From contig NZ_AP024660.1 of NCBI RefSeq assembly GCF_019977395.1, forward strand, positions 1-64,000: DNA of 64,000 bases, read 5' to 3'. Shown here one piece after another: positions 38,960 through 47,874 of this stretch. The notes under the pieces were generated by a model that was not told the DNA's origin, searched no databases, and saw nothing but the letters and a program-made list of their open reading frames with translations. This DNA comes from Arthrobacter sp. NicSoilC5 (lineage in GTDB: Bacteria; Actinomycetota; Actinomycetes; Actinomycetales; Micrococcaceae). Positions within the stretch are counted from its first letter, which is position 1. Each line of letters starts with the position of its first letter. Position numbers and translations under genes: made by a program.

Positions 38960-40099
38960 CTAGGCCAGGTGCCGTTCCTCCACCCCGTTGTACTCGCTCA
39001 ACGGGCGGATCAGCGAGTTGGCGTCCAACTGCTCCATGATGTGCGCGGTCCAGCCGGTGATCCGGCTGGCCACGAACAGGGGGGTGAACGTGGGGGTGTC
39101 GAAGCCCATCAGGTGGTAGGTGGGCCCCGCCGGGTAGTCAAGGTTCGGCTTGATGGCCTTGGCTTCGTCCATCGCCGTTTCCAGGCCGTTGTACAGCCCC
39201 AGCAGTTCGGGGCGGCCGTAGTGGGCAATCATTTTGTCCAGGGCGGCCTTCATGGTGGGGACCCGGGAGTCGCCGTGCTTGTAGACGCGGTGGCCGAAGC
39301 CCATGACCTTCTTCTTCTGGGCCAGGGCATCCTCCATCCAGGCCTTCGCCCGCGCCGCAGCCTCCTCGAGGGACTCCTCCTGCCGGATGCCGATCTCGTC
39401 GAAGGTATGCATTACGGCTTCGTTCGCCCCGCCGTGCAGCGGACCCTTCAGGGCCCCGATGGCTCCGGTTACCGCTGAGTGCAGGTCCGAGAGCGTCGAG
39501 GTGATGACGCGTGCGGTGAACGTGGACGCGTTGAAGGAGTGCTCGGCGTAGAGGATCATCGAGACGTTGAAGGCATCCACCACCTCGGGCACCTGTTCCT
39601 CGCCGAAGGCCATCCACAGGAAGTTCGCCGAATAGCCCAGGTCATCGCGCGGCTCCACGAGCTCCTGGCCGTGGCGGCGGCGCTGGTCGTAGGCCACCAC
39701 TGCGGGCATGGCGGCGAACAGGTCCACCGCTTTGGCCATGTTGGCCTCCCGCGACGAGTCCTCCGCCTGCGGGTGCCGGGCACCCATCACCGAGGCCGCG
39801 GTCCGGCAGACATCCATCGGGTGCGAGGTCACCGGCAAGGCGTCGATGACCTGCTTGACCACGGGGTCAAGGGCACGTCCGGCACGTTCCCGCGCGGTGA
39901 ACTCCGCGAGCTGCTCTTTTGTGGGCAGTTCGCCGTTCCACAGCAGGTAGGCCACTTCCTCGAAGCTGCAGCGGGCGGCCAGCTCCTGGACCGGGTAGCC
40001 GCGGTAGAGCAGCGAGTTGGTGTCCGGGTTGACCTTCGAAACCGCGGTGTAATCCACCACGACGCCGGCGAGGCCCTTTTTGATCTCATTTTCAGCCAT
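38960..40099 (-). CDS. prpC: 2-Methylcitrate synthase
   Basis: Condenses propionyl-CoA with oxaloacetate, the first step of the methylcitrate cycle. Its 379 residues fit the short type-II-like citrate synthase group. Visible motifs: DYTAVSKVNPDTNSLLYRGY at the start, the active-site His in AEHSFNAST, GPLHGGANEAVM (second His), MGFGHRVYKHGDSR (third His and substrate Arg). Citrate synthases look similar, but position behind prpD and prpB makes the methylcitrate role very likely. Last gene of the minus-strand operon, 61 bases after prpB, ending at a hairpin. Confidence 0.93.
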   Translation of the reverse strand: MAENEIKKGLAGVVVDYTAVSKVNPDTNSLLYRGYPVQELAARCSFEEVAYLLWNGELPTKEQLAEFTARERAGRALDPVVKQVIDALPVTSHPMDVCRTAASVMGARHPQAEDSSREANMAKAVDLFAAMPAVVAYDQRRRHGQELVEPRDDLGYSANFLWMAFGEEQVPEVVDAFNVSMILYAEHSFNASTFTARVITSTLSDLHSAVTGAIGALKGPLHGGANEAVMHTFDEIGIRQEESLEEAAARAKAWMEDALAQKKKVMGFGHRVYKHGDSRVPTMKAALDKMIAHYGRPELLGLYNGLETAMDEAKAIKPNLDYPAGPTYHLMGFDTPTFTPLFVASRITGWTAHIMEQLDANSLIRPLSEYNGVEERHLA

Positions 40100-40160
40100 G
40101 CTGAAACTCCTTTGTTCCTAACGCCTGTTGACCGGCCGGGGCCGGCAGTCCGGTGGGGTG

Positions 40161-41063
40161 TCAGACTCCGGGGATCCGGAAGTTGAACACCCCGGTGTCA
40201 AAGTGGTTGTAGGCCTCATAGTCAACGAGGTCGTAGAGCCGGGCACGGGTCAGCATGTTTGGAACCTGTGCCTCCTGGGTGCCGTCGGATTTGATCGATT
40301 CCAGAGTACGCTCAGCAGCGCCCATGGCACTACGGAGCAGCGTTACCGGGTAGATGACCATGTTGACGCCCACGCCCGCCAGTTCATCCACGGTGAAGAG
40401 CGCGCTCTTGCCGAACTCGGTCATGTTGGCCAGGATCGGCACGTCCACCGCGTCCCGGATGGCCTTGAACTCGCTCAGGTCCTTCATGGCCTCGGGGAAG
40501 ATTGCATCCGCGCCGGCTTCAACCAGGGCCTTGGCTCGCTGCTGCGCCGCCTCCAGTCCATCGGTGGCCCGGATGTCGGTACGGGCCATGATGAGGAAGT
40601 TCGGGTCCCGGCGGGCGTCGGCGGCGGCCCGGATCCGCTTGGTGGCAGTATCCAGGTCCACCACGTTCTTGCCGTCCAGGTGGCCGCAGCGCTTGGGGTT
40701 GAACTGGTCTTCGATGTGGCAGCCGGCCAGGCCGGCGTTTTCCAGTTCCTGCACGGTGCGGGCCACGTTCATCGGTTCACCGAACCCGGTGTCGGCGTCG
40801 ACGATCGAGGGAAGGTCCGTCATGCGGGCAATCTGGCCCGCACGGGTGGCCACCTCTGTCAGCGTGGTCAGGCCGATGTCCGGCAGGCCCAGGTCGTTGG
40901 CCAGGACGGCGCCGGAGATGTAGACGCCGGCGAAGCCCTTCTCCTCGATCAGGCGGGCGGAGAGCGGGTTGAAGGCGCCGGGGAACTGCTGGATGGTCCC
41001 GGAGGCCAGCAGTTCCCGGAACCGGATCCGCTTCTGTTCCGGGGTTGTCTTTGAGTACAGCAT
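40161..41063 (-). CDS. prpB: 2-Methylisocitrate lyase
   Basis: Cleaves 2-methylisocitrate into pyruvate and succinate, the last step of the cycle. Its 300 residues form the isocitrate lyase/PEP mutase TIM barrel: GAFNPLSARLIEEKGFAGVY, VDADTGFGEPMNV (metal site), IEDQFNPKRCGHLDGK with the catalytic Cys of the KRCGH loop, and MARTDIRATDG. The start overlaps the prpD stop by one base (TGATG), so translation is coupled. Confidence 0.96.
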   Translation of the reverse strand: MLYSKTTPEQKRIRFRELLASGTIQQFPGAFNPLSARLIEEKGFAGVYISGAVLANDLGLPDIGLTTLTEVATRAGQIARMTDLPSIVDADTGFGEPMNVARTVQELENAGLAGCHIEDQFNPKRCGHLDGKNVVDLDTATKRIRAAADARRDPNFLIMARTDIRATDGLEAAQQRAKALVEAGADAIFPEAMKDLSEFKAIRDAVDVPILANMTEFGKSALFTVDELAGVGVNMVIYPVTLLRSAMGAAERTLESIKSDGTQEAQVPNMLTRARLYDLVDYEAYNHFDTGVFNFRIPGV

Positions 41064-42583
41064 CAGAAGAGTCCCTTCGGTGCCGCCGCGAGGTCGATCA
41101 CGCCGGGGGCGGCGGTGATGTTCAGCTGGTCCAGCTCGCCGGCGGCGAGTTCGGGGAGGCGTTCGACGGCGGCGAGGAACCTTTCGATTTCAGCCTCTTC
41201 CACCAGGCCGGCGGCCAGCGTGCGGAACTTGTTCACGTACTGTTCCCGGGCGAACGGCCGGGCGCCCAGCGGGTGCGCGTCGGCCACGGCGATCTGGTCC
41301 GTGATGACGGTGCCGTCCTTGAGCGTGATCTCCACGGAACCGCCGAAGGCCTTCTCGGCGATGTCCAGGGAGTGGTAGCGGCGGGTCCATTCCGCGTCTT
41401 CCACCGTGGTGACCTTGTGCCACAGCTCCACGGTGTCCGGACGCGCGGCGCGCTCCGGGGCGTAGGAGTCCACGTGGTGCCAGGCGCCGTCCTGCAGCGC
41501 CACCGTGAAGATGTAGGGGATGGAGTGGTCCAGGGTCTCGCGGCTGGCGGTGGGGCTGTACTTCTGCGGATCGTTCGCGCCCGAGCCGATCACGTAGTGC
41601 GTGTGGTGGCTGGTCTTGATCAGCACGGACTCGACGTTGGCCGGGTCGGTGACCTCCGGGTGCTCACCGTGGAGCTTGCGGGCCAGGTCGATCCAGGCCT
41701 GCGCCTGGTACTCGGCGGAGTGCTCCTTGGTGTAGGTGTCCAGGATGGCACGCTTGGCTTCGCCCGGAGTGGGGAGCGGGACCATGTAGGAGGCGTCCGG
41801 GCCGTCGAGCATCCAGGCGATGACGCCGTCCTCGCCCTCGTAAATCGGCACGGGTGAGGTCTGGCCCCGCATGGCCCGGTCCGCGGACTCGACGGCCATT
41901 TTGCCGGCAAACGCCGGGGCGTGCGCCTTCCAGGTGGAGATCTCGCCCTTGCGGGACTGCCGGGTTGCGGTGGTGGTGTGCAGCGCCTGGCCCACCGACT
42001 GGAAGATCGTCTCGACGTCGAGGCCCAGCAGGGTGCCGATGCCGGCGGCGGCGGAGGGGCCGAGGTGGGCGACGTGGTCGATCTTGTGCTTGTGCAGGCA
42101 GATGGCCTTGACCAGGTTGACCTGGATTTCGTAGCCGGTGGCGATGCCGCGGATGAGGTCGTGCCCGCTGGACCCAACGTGTTGGGCCACGGCGAGGATC
42201 GGGGGAATGTTGTCACCGGGGTGGGAGTAGTCGGCGGCGAGGAAGGTGTCGTGGTAGTCGAGTTCCCGTACGGCCACGCCGTTGGCCCAGGCAGCCCATT
42301 CCGGTGCAACCCGTTCCTCGATGCCGAAGACCTTGGAGCCCTTGCCTCCGGTGCTGGGACCATGGGTGAGCGCCTGGGCCCGGGCAGCGACGATCGGGGC
42401 GCGGTTCAGGGAAGCAATGGCCACCGAGGCGTTGTCGATGACGCGGTTGATGACCATGTCGGTGACTTCGTCGGAGACGGCGACGGGATCGGCCGCGACC
42501 TGGGCGATCTTGTAGGCGAGCTGGTCCTCGCGGGGCAGGTTCTCTTCGCTCTTGTAGACGCGGACGTGGTGTTCCTTAACCAT
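41063..42583 (-). CDS. prpD: 2-Methylcitrate dehydratase
   Basis: Dehydrates 2-methylcitrate to 2-methyl-cis-aconitate. Its 506 residues (E. coli PrpD about 483) belong to the MmgE/PrpD family: [20 protein letters not shown] (the DYHDTF region), [35 protein letters not shown] and GHPLGAR-like [10 protein letters not shown]. The ATG at 42583, behind GAAGGAGCACC, is chosen over a longer frame that runs into the GntR gene. It overlaps the gntR end by 8 bases, so regulator and enzyme genes form one operon. Confidence 0.95.
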   Translation of the reverse strand: MVKEHHVRVYKSEENLPREDQLAYKIAQVAADPVAVSDEVTDMVINRVIDNASVAIASLNRAPIVAARAQALTHGPSTGGKGSKVFGIEERVAPEWAAWANGVAVRELDYHDTFLAADYSHPGDNIPPILAVAQHVGSSGHDLIRGIATGYEIQVNLVKAICLHKHKIDHVAHLGPSAAAGIGTLLGLDVETIFQSVGQALHTTTATRQSRKGEISTWKAHAPAFAGKMAVESADRAMRGQTSPVPIYEGEDGVIAWMLDGPDASYMVPLPTPGEAKRAILDTYTKEHSAEYQAQAWIDLARKLHGEHPEVTDPANVESVLIKTSHHTHYVIGSGANDPQKYSPTASRETLDHSIPYIFTVALQDGAWHHVDSYAPERAARPDTVELWHKVTTVEDAEWTRRYHSLDIAEKAFGGSVEITLKDGTVITDQIAVADAHPLGARPFAREQYVNKFRTLAAGLVEEAEIERFLAAVERLPELAAGELDQLNITAAPGVIDLAAAPKGLF

Positions 42584-43232
42584 GGTGCTCCTTCGGGTGG
42601 GATGCGTGGGTTGCTTTGACGTGGGAGAGGCTTCGGTGCAGGTGGACGATCGTCGCCGCCTCAGCGAGCTTCGGGTTGCCGGCTGCGATGGCCTCCGCGA
42701 TGGCGGCGTGTTCGGCCGCTGCGGCGGTGAGGCGGCGGGCGTCGTCCGCTGCAAGCCGGCGGATCCGGACCAGGTGCACGCGCAGGCTTCGCATGGCCTG
42801 GGCCAGGTAGGAGTTGGAGATGGCGGCGTCGATGGCGGCGTCCAGCCGGCCCACCAGTTCGTAATAGTCATGCAGGGCGGGGTCCCCGCCGCTGATCAGC
42901 GCGGGGGCATTGAGCAGTTCGCGCTGCAGCTGCTCGAACGTGGCAGCGTCCCCTCGCCGGGCAGCCAGGGCGGCGGCCTTGCCCTCAAGGGTTTCGCGCA
43001 GTTCGAACAGTTCGTCGATGTCCTCGAGGGAGATGTCGGTGACCACGACGCCGCGGCCGCCTGCCGTCGTCAGCCCCTCTGCCGTCAGGCGGCCCAGTGC
43101 TTCACGGAGCGGTGTGCGCGACACACCAAGGCGTTCGGACTGTTCCACCTCGGCCAGGACAGTACCGGGAGCGAGGCGCCATTCGATGATGTCGTCCCGC
43201 AGGGCCGCGTAGGCCTTGTCGCTGGCGCGCAT
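42576..43232 (-). CDS. GntR-family (FCD-type) regulator of the propionate locus
   Basis: Regulator of 218 residues starting [15 protein letters not shown], after a strong GAAGGAGA site; an upstream extension to 43334 is unlikely because it would begin inside the operator region. Winged helix at about residues 5-70 ([21 protein letters not shown]) and a helical FCD effector domain ([20 protein letters not shown]..., [14 protein letters not shown]). Effector-free FadR-type proteins often bind palindromes such as TGTATACA, and two such sites lie in the 173-base gap before divergent prpE. It probably controls both prpD-prpB-prpC and prpE in response to a cycle intermediate. Confidence 0.93.
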   Translation of the reverse strand: MRASDKAYAALRDDIIEWRLAPGTVLAEVEQSERLGVSRTPLREALGRLTAEGLTTAGGRGVVVTDISLEDIDELFELRETLEGKAAALAARRGDAATFEQLQRELLNAPALISGGDPALHDYYELVGRLDAAIDAAISNSYLAQAMRSLRVHLVRIRRLAADDARRLTAAAAEHAAIAEAIAAGNPKLAEAATIVHLHRSLSHVKATHASHPKEHHG

Positions 43233-43262
43233 GCAGTTCTCCTTCCTCGGTGACAGCATCAG

Positions 43263-43270
43263 TGTATACA
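43263..43270. promoter_or_regulatory. Candidate GntR operator (proximal to gntR-prpDBC)
   Basis: Perfect palindrome TGTATACA, within CAGTGTATACACAAG, 31 bases upstream of the gntR start. An identical 8-mer lies 63 bases away at 43326. FCD-type GntR proteins favour such GTATAC cores. Confidence 0.65.
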
Positions 43271-43325
43271 CAAGAGGCGTCGGATTACAGCAAAAGGGGA
43301 AAATATTCGGATTCCATCCAATTTC

Positions 43326-43333
43326 TGTATACA
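43326..43333. promoter_or_regulatory. Candidate GntR operator (proximal to prpE)
   Basis: Second TGTATACA, within TTTCTGTATACATAACC, 73 bases before the prpE start. Centre-to-centre spacing to the first site is 63 bases, about six helical turns, so the two could be bridged by a regulator tetramer. Confidence 0.65.
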
Positions 43334-43405
43334 TAACCCTTGTGGCGGGCGCACTCTGCCCGCTACCATGAGCTGCATCACAACGTCGTGGACGGGATAC
43401 CCCTC

Positions 43406-45310
43406 ATGGTCACCAAAAGCTACCGGGACAGCTACCAGCGCAGCCTCGAACAGCCCGAAGATTTTTGGCTGGAGGCAGCGCAGAAGATTTCCTGGACCTC
43501 TCCGCCGGGCCGGGCCCTGGACTCCAGCCGGGCACCGCTTTACAGCTGGTTCCCCGACGGCGCCCTGAACACCTGCTACAACGCGCTGGACCGGCACGTC
43601 GCCGAGGGCCGCGGAGGGCAGGATGCCCTGATCCATGACTCCGCGATGCTGGGTACACAGCAGCGCTACACCTACGCGGAACTGACGGACCTCGTGGCCC
43701 GCTTTGCCGGCGTGCTGCGGCGCCACGGCGTCGGCAAGGGCGACCGCGTGGTGATCTACATGCCCATGATCCCGGAAGCCGCCATCGCCATTCTGGCCAC
43801 TGCCCGGCTGGGCGCGGTCCACTCGGTGGTCTTTGGCGGCTTCGCGCCCAAGGAGCTCGCCGCGCGCATCCGCGATGCCGCCCCCGCCGCCGTGGTCACG
43901 GCCTCCGGCGGGATCGAACCGGCCAGGCGCATCGAATACCTGCCTGCCGTCGCGGAGGCCCTCGGGCTGGCCGGCACGGCCGGCATTCCCGTGGTGGTCA
44001 AAGCGCGCGACGGCTTCGCATCGGCGGCCGGGGACCATGCTGGATGGCTGGACTGGGATTCGGCCATGGCTTCGGCCGAAGCCGTGGCCCCTGTCGCCGT
44101 GCAGGCCACGGACCCGCTGTATATCCTCTACACCTCCGGAACAACGGGCGCGCCCAAGGGCGTGGTGCGGGACAACGGAGGGCACGCCGTCGCCCTGCGC
44201 TGGACCCTGGAAAACATTTACGGCATCGGCCCCGGCGACGTGATGTGGACGGCGTCCGACGTTGGCTGGGTGGTGGGGCACTCCTACATCGTTTATGGTC
44301 CGTTGCTGGCCGGAGCCACCACCGTGATGTACGAGGGCAAACCGGTGGGCACTCCTGACGCCGGGGCGTTCTGGCGCGTGGTCCAGGACCACAAGGTCAA
44401 CGTGCTGTTCACCGCTCCCACGGCGCTGCGGGCCATCCGCAAGGCCGATCCGGAGGCATCGCTGCTGGGGAACTACGACGTCTCCAGCCTGCGGACGCTG
44501 TTCGCCGCCGGCGAGCGGCTGGACACGGACACGTTCCACTGGGCATCCAGGGTTTTAGGCGTGCCCGTGGTGGACCACTGGTGGCAGACCGAGACAGGTT
44601 GGGCCATTTGCGCCAATCCGCGTGGACTGGAGCCATTGCCCATCAAGGCCGGCTCCCCGAGCGTTCCGATGCCCGGGTTCCGGCTGCGGATCCTCGACGG
44701 CGCGGGCGGGGAAGTGGAGCCCGGCACCGAAGGCAACATCGTCCTGGAGCTGCCGTTGCCGCCGGGCACCCTCACCACCCTGTGGAGAAACGATGAACGC
44801 TTCATCTCGTCCTACCTGCAGGCCTTCGAGGGCTGCTACGCCACGGGCGATTCCGGCTACCGCGACGAGGACGGGTACCTGTTCGTCATGGGCCGCACCG
44901 ACGACATCATCAATGTTGCCGGACACCGGCTGTCCACCGGCGCCATGGAACAGGTGATCGGCCAGCATCCGGCGGTTGCCGAGTGTGCCGTGATCGGCCT
45001 CGCCGACCCCCTCAAGGGCCAGCGCCCCAGCGGCTACGTGGTGCTCAAATCCGGCGTCGACATCCCCGAAGACGTCCTGGCCAAGGACCTGGTGGCCCTG
45101 GTCCGGCGGGACATTGGTGCGGTTGCGGACTTCAAGCATGTGACGGTGGTGGACGCGCTGCCCAAGACCCGGTCCGGGAAAATCCTCCGCAAGACCATGC
45201 GCCAGATCGCAGACGGCGAGGAGTACACCGTACCCTCAACCATCGAGGATCCCGGGGTCATCGACCAGTTGATCGGCACCCTCCGGGTGGGCGGGGCGGA
45301 AGCCCGCTGA
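43406..45310 (+). CDS. prpE: Propionyl-CoA (acyl-CoA) synthetase
   Basis: Activates propionate to propionyl-CoA using ATP. Starting at ATG 43406 (MVTKSYRDSYQRSLEQPEDF) gives 634 residues, close to PrpE of enterobacteria (about 628). It has YTSGTTGAPKG (P-loop-like AMP motif), WWQTETGWAI (adenylate site), ATGDSGYRDEDGY, GRTDDIINVAGHRLSTG, and the acetylatable C-terminal Lys in PKTRSGKILRKTMR. An acetyl-CoA synthetase-like specificity cannot be excluded, but WWQTETGW together with the divergent prp operon favours propionate. A frame start at 43340 would fall beside the operator and lacks a ribosome-binding site. Confidence 0.92.
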   Translation: MVTKSYRDSYQRSLEQPEDFWLEAAQKISWTSPPGRALDSSRAPLYSWFPDGALNTCYNALDRHVAEGRGGQDALIHDSAMLGTQQRYTYAELTDLVARFAGVLRRHGVGKGDRVVIYMPMIPEAAIAILATARLGAVHSVVFGGFAPKELAARIRDAAPAAVVTASGGIEPARRIEYLPAVAEALGLAGTAGIPVVVKARDGFASAAGDHAGWLDWDSAMASAEAVAPVAVQATDPLYILYTSGTTGAPKGVVRDNGGHAVALRWTLENIYGIGPGDVMWTASDVGWVVGHSYIVYGPLLAGATTVMYEGKPVGTPDAGAFWRVVQDHKVNVLFTAPTALRAIRKADPEASLLGNYDVSSLRTLFAAGERLDTDTFHWASRVLGVPVVDHWWQTETGWAICANPRGLEPLPIKAGSPSVPMPGFRLRILDGAGGEVEPGTEGNIVLELPLPPGTLTTLWRNDERFISSYLQAFEGCYATGDSGYRDEDGYLFVMGRTDDIINVAGHRLSTGAMEQVIGQHPAVAECAVIGLADPLKGQRPSGYVVLKSGVDIPEDVLAKDLVALVRRDIGAVADFKHVTVVDALPKTRSGKILRKTMRQIADGEEYTVPSTIEDPGVIDQLIGTLRVGGAEAR

Positions 45311-45370
45311 CGGTCAGGGCGGGGCGTCGAACCTTCGCACGTGGACCCCCGCATGTTTAGCCTCGGCGCG

Positions 45371-46084
45371 TCAGCGCGCGTTCCAGCGGTACTCGTTCTC
45401 CGGCCTTCCCGGGGTGCCGTAGCGCGCGGTCCGGGAAACGGTGCCCGCGTCGGCAAGGTATTCCAGATAGCGCCGCGCGGTTACCCGGGACATACCCAGG
45501 GCATCCATGACCTCGGTGGCGGACACTGCTTCGGGCTGGCCGCGCAGGAACTCCTGGACCGAGCCGAGGGTCGAGGTGGACAGGCCTTTGGGAAGGGGAA
45601 GTTCGGACGGCGCACGGAGGCTCGCAAAAGCCTGGTCCACCTCGCTTTGCGAGGCACCTCCCTTGCCGGGACCGCCGTTGGAACCCGCCAGCTGCTGCCG
45701 GAACTGGCGGTAGTTTTCCAGCTTGTCCGAGAAGGTGGCGAACGTGAAGGGCTTGATCAGGTACTGGACCACGCCGATGGCGACGGCGCTGCGGACGATT
45801 GCCAGCTCGCGCACGGCGGTGATGGCGATGATATCCGCGAGGATCCCGGCGGAGCGCATCCGCCGGGCGATGTCCAGGCCGTGCAGGTCGGGCAGGTTCA
45901 TATCCAGCAGGACAAGTTCCACCGGCTCTCCCGCCGCCACGAATTCATTGAGGAGCCGCAGGGCGGACTGGCCATCGGGTGCAGTCCCCGCGAGCTCAAA
46001 CCCTTCCAGCCGCCCCACGTACGCGGCATGGGCCGCGGAAGCGATGGCCTCGTCTTCGACGACGAGGACCCGGATGTTGCTCAC
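45371..46084 (-). CDS. Two-component response regulator, CitB/DcuR type
   Basis: Regulator of 237 residues. The receiver domain (1-125) has the acidic pair Glu10/Asp11, phospho-acceptor Asp61 in VLLDMNLPDLHG, and the conserved Thr and Lys (AITAV, YLIKPF). A linker leads to a C-terminal DNA-binding helix-turn-helix (VSATEVMDALGMSRVTARRYLEYLADAG). This layout belongs to the CitB/DcuR/DpiA family that controls citrate and C4-dicarboxylate uptake. The GTG start overlaps the kinase stop (GTGA). The likely target is the divergent dctA gene. Confidence 0.94.
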   Translation of the reverse strand: MSNIRVLVVEDEAIASAAHAAYVGRLEGFELAGTAPDGQSALRLLNEFVAAGEPVELVLLDMNLPDLHGLDIARRMRSAGILADIIAITAVRELAIVRSAVAIGVVQYLIKPFTFATFSDKLENYRQFRQQLAGSNGGPGKGGASQSEVDQAFASLRAPSELPLPKGLSTSTLGSVQEFLRGQPEAVSATEVMDALGMSRVTARRYLEYLADAGTVSRTARYGTPGRPENEYRWNAR

Positions 46085-47715
46085 TGTCTGTGCTCCTTAT
46101 CCGCGGAGACCGCCGCAGGCAGGAATACTTCGAACTTGGCGCCGCGCCGGCCATTAATGGCCAGCGTACCGCCCAAACGCTGCACGGCCTGCCGGACCAG
46201 CGCCAGTCCAATGCCCCGGCCCCCCATCCCGGCGGGCTTGGTGCTGAACCCGTGCCGGAAGATCTTTTCCGAATCCGCGGGGTCGATGGCCGCCCCGGAA
46301 TCGTTGACGGCGATGTCCAGTCCTTCCTCGTCCGCCTCCAGCGTCAGCACCACCCGCCGCGGGGGAGGGGCGTCGGCAGCAGCATCAATCGCGTTGTCCA
46401 GCAGGTTGCCCAGGATCGTCACCAGGTCCTGGACGGCCACCCCGGGTGCGGCGCCCGAGCCGAGGGTGGAAACATCCAGCTGGACGCCGCGCTCGTGGGC
46501 CTCGGCCACCTTGCCCATGACCAGGGCTCCCACCACCGGTTCATCAATCGAGCTCACCATGTCGTCCGTCAGCTGCTGGCTCAGGGCCAGGTCCTGGGTG
46601 GCGAAATCGAGGGCTTCGCCCGTCCGGCCAAGCTCCAGGAGCGAGACCATGGTGTGGAGCCGGTTGGCGTGTTCATGGGTCTGGGCCCGCAGCGCATCCG
46701 AAAGGGTCCGCATGGTCTGCAGCTCGTTGCCCAGTGCCTCGATTTCCGTCCGGTCCCGGAGCGTGGCCACTGTTCCATACACGGGGACCTTCCCCCGCGC
46801 CCCAGGGGACTCGGGCCCCCTGGCCGGGCCCTGGTTGACCACCAGCACGCGGGAACCGGTCAGCACCATCTCGTCCTTGGTGGTGCGCCCCGAATCGAAC
46901 AGGCTGCGCAGCTCGCTGTCCAGGGGGAGGTCTGCCAGGGATGGGGGCCGCGTGGGATCGTTGCTGCCCGTTTCGGCGAGGCCCAGCAGTTCGGCAGCCT
47001 GGTCGTTGTACATCACCACGCGCTTCTTGGCATCGATGAGGATCAGCCCTTCGCGCACCGAGTGCAGCACTGATTCGTAGTAGGTGAACAACTGCGCCAG
47101 CTGTTCGGGCCCCCAGCCGCGCGTCACTCGCCGCAGATACCTGCCCAGCAGCCACGACGCCAGGGATCCGCCCACCAGCAGGGCGATGCCGACGGCCAGC
47201 AGGACCGGCAGGCGGCCGGTGAAGGCCACGTCGACGCTGCGGACGGTGACACCCGCCGCCACCAGCGCCTTCACGGTCCCTTGGGCGTCCTTGACCGGAA
47301 CGATGGTCCGGACCGAGGGGCCCAGGGTGCCGGCGGTGACTTCGGTGAAGGCCCGGCCCTGCAATGCAGCGTCGATGGAGCCGATGTACGGGTGGCCCAG
47401 TTCCTCGTCCCGCGGGTGTGTCCAGCGGGTCCGGTCAGGAGCCATGATGGTGATGAAGTCGATGTGGGCGGCGCTGGTGACGTCCTTGGCGTAAGGCTGC
47501 AGCAGGGCGGACGGGTCCGGCGTGGCGGCGGCCTGGAGCACCAGGGGATTGGCGGCGATGGAGGCAGCCACTCCTTCCATGCGGCGCCCCGCCTCGTCAT
47601 ACGTACGGTCCCGGGCGTCCACGTAGGCCGCAGTCCCCACAATGGCGATGAAGGATACGACGATCAGCAGGTTCGCCAGGAAGAGCCGGCGGGCGATACT
47701 CCAGCGGTGGATCAT
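46081..47715 (-). CDS. Sensor histidine kinase, CitA/DcuS type
   Basis: Membrane sensor of 544 residues, beginning MIHRWSIARRLFLANLLIVV behind GAAGGAGG. Transmembrane helix 1 (about 10-30), an extracytoplasmic PAS-like (Cache) ligand domain (about 35-175), helix 2 (LPVLLAVGIALLVGGSLASW), a cytoplasmic PAS domain (YYESVLHSVREGLILIDAKK), the H-box ALRAQTHEHANRLHTM with the phosphorylated His, and an ATPase domain with N, G1 and G2 boxes (LGNLLDNAIDAA, GGRGIGLALVRQ). In this family the outer domain senses citrate or C4-dicarboxylates. The enormous ORF extending to 49230 over dctA is an artefact. Confidence 0.94.
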   Translation of the reverse strand: MIHRWSIARRLFLANLLIVVSFIAIVGTAAYVDARDRTYDEAGRRMEGVAASIAANPLVLQAAATPDPSALLQPYAKDVTSAAHIDFITIMAPDRTRWTHPRDEELGHPYIGSIDAALQGRAFTEVTAGTLGPSVRTIVPVKDAQGTVKALVAAGVTVRSVDVAFTGRLPVLLAVGIALLVGGSLASWLLGRYLRRVTRGWGPEQLAQLFTYYESVLHSVREGLILIDAKKRVVMYNDQAAELLGLAETGSNDPTRPPSLADLPLDSELRSLFDSGRTTKDEMVLTGSRVLVVNQGPARGPESPGARGKVPVYGTVATLRDRTEIEALGNELQTMRTLSDALRAQTHEHANRLHTMVSLLELGRTGEALDFATQDLALSQQLTDDMVSSIDEPVVGALVMGKVAEAHERGVQLDVSTLGSGAAPGVAVQDLVTILGNLLDNAIDAAADAPPPRRVVLTLEADEEGLDIAVNDSGAAIDPADSEKIFRHGFSTKPAGMGGRGIGLALVRQAVQRLGGTLAINGRRGAKFEVFLPAAVSADKEHRQ

Positions 47716-47874
47716 GCCTGCCTCCTTCAGAACCCCGGGGGTGCCGCGACCAATATGAACGCAACGGTGAGCTGGATCACGGGGTGCCCAATGATGGATA
47801 TCACATTGCACGGACGTGTTGAGCCCAGAGACTGCGCCGCAGCGTCTATCAGAATATCCACAAGGAGACACATC

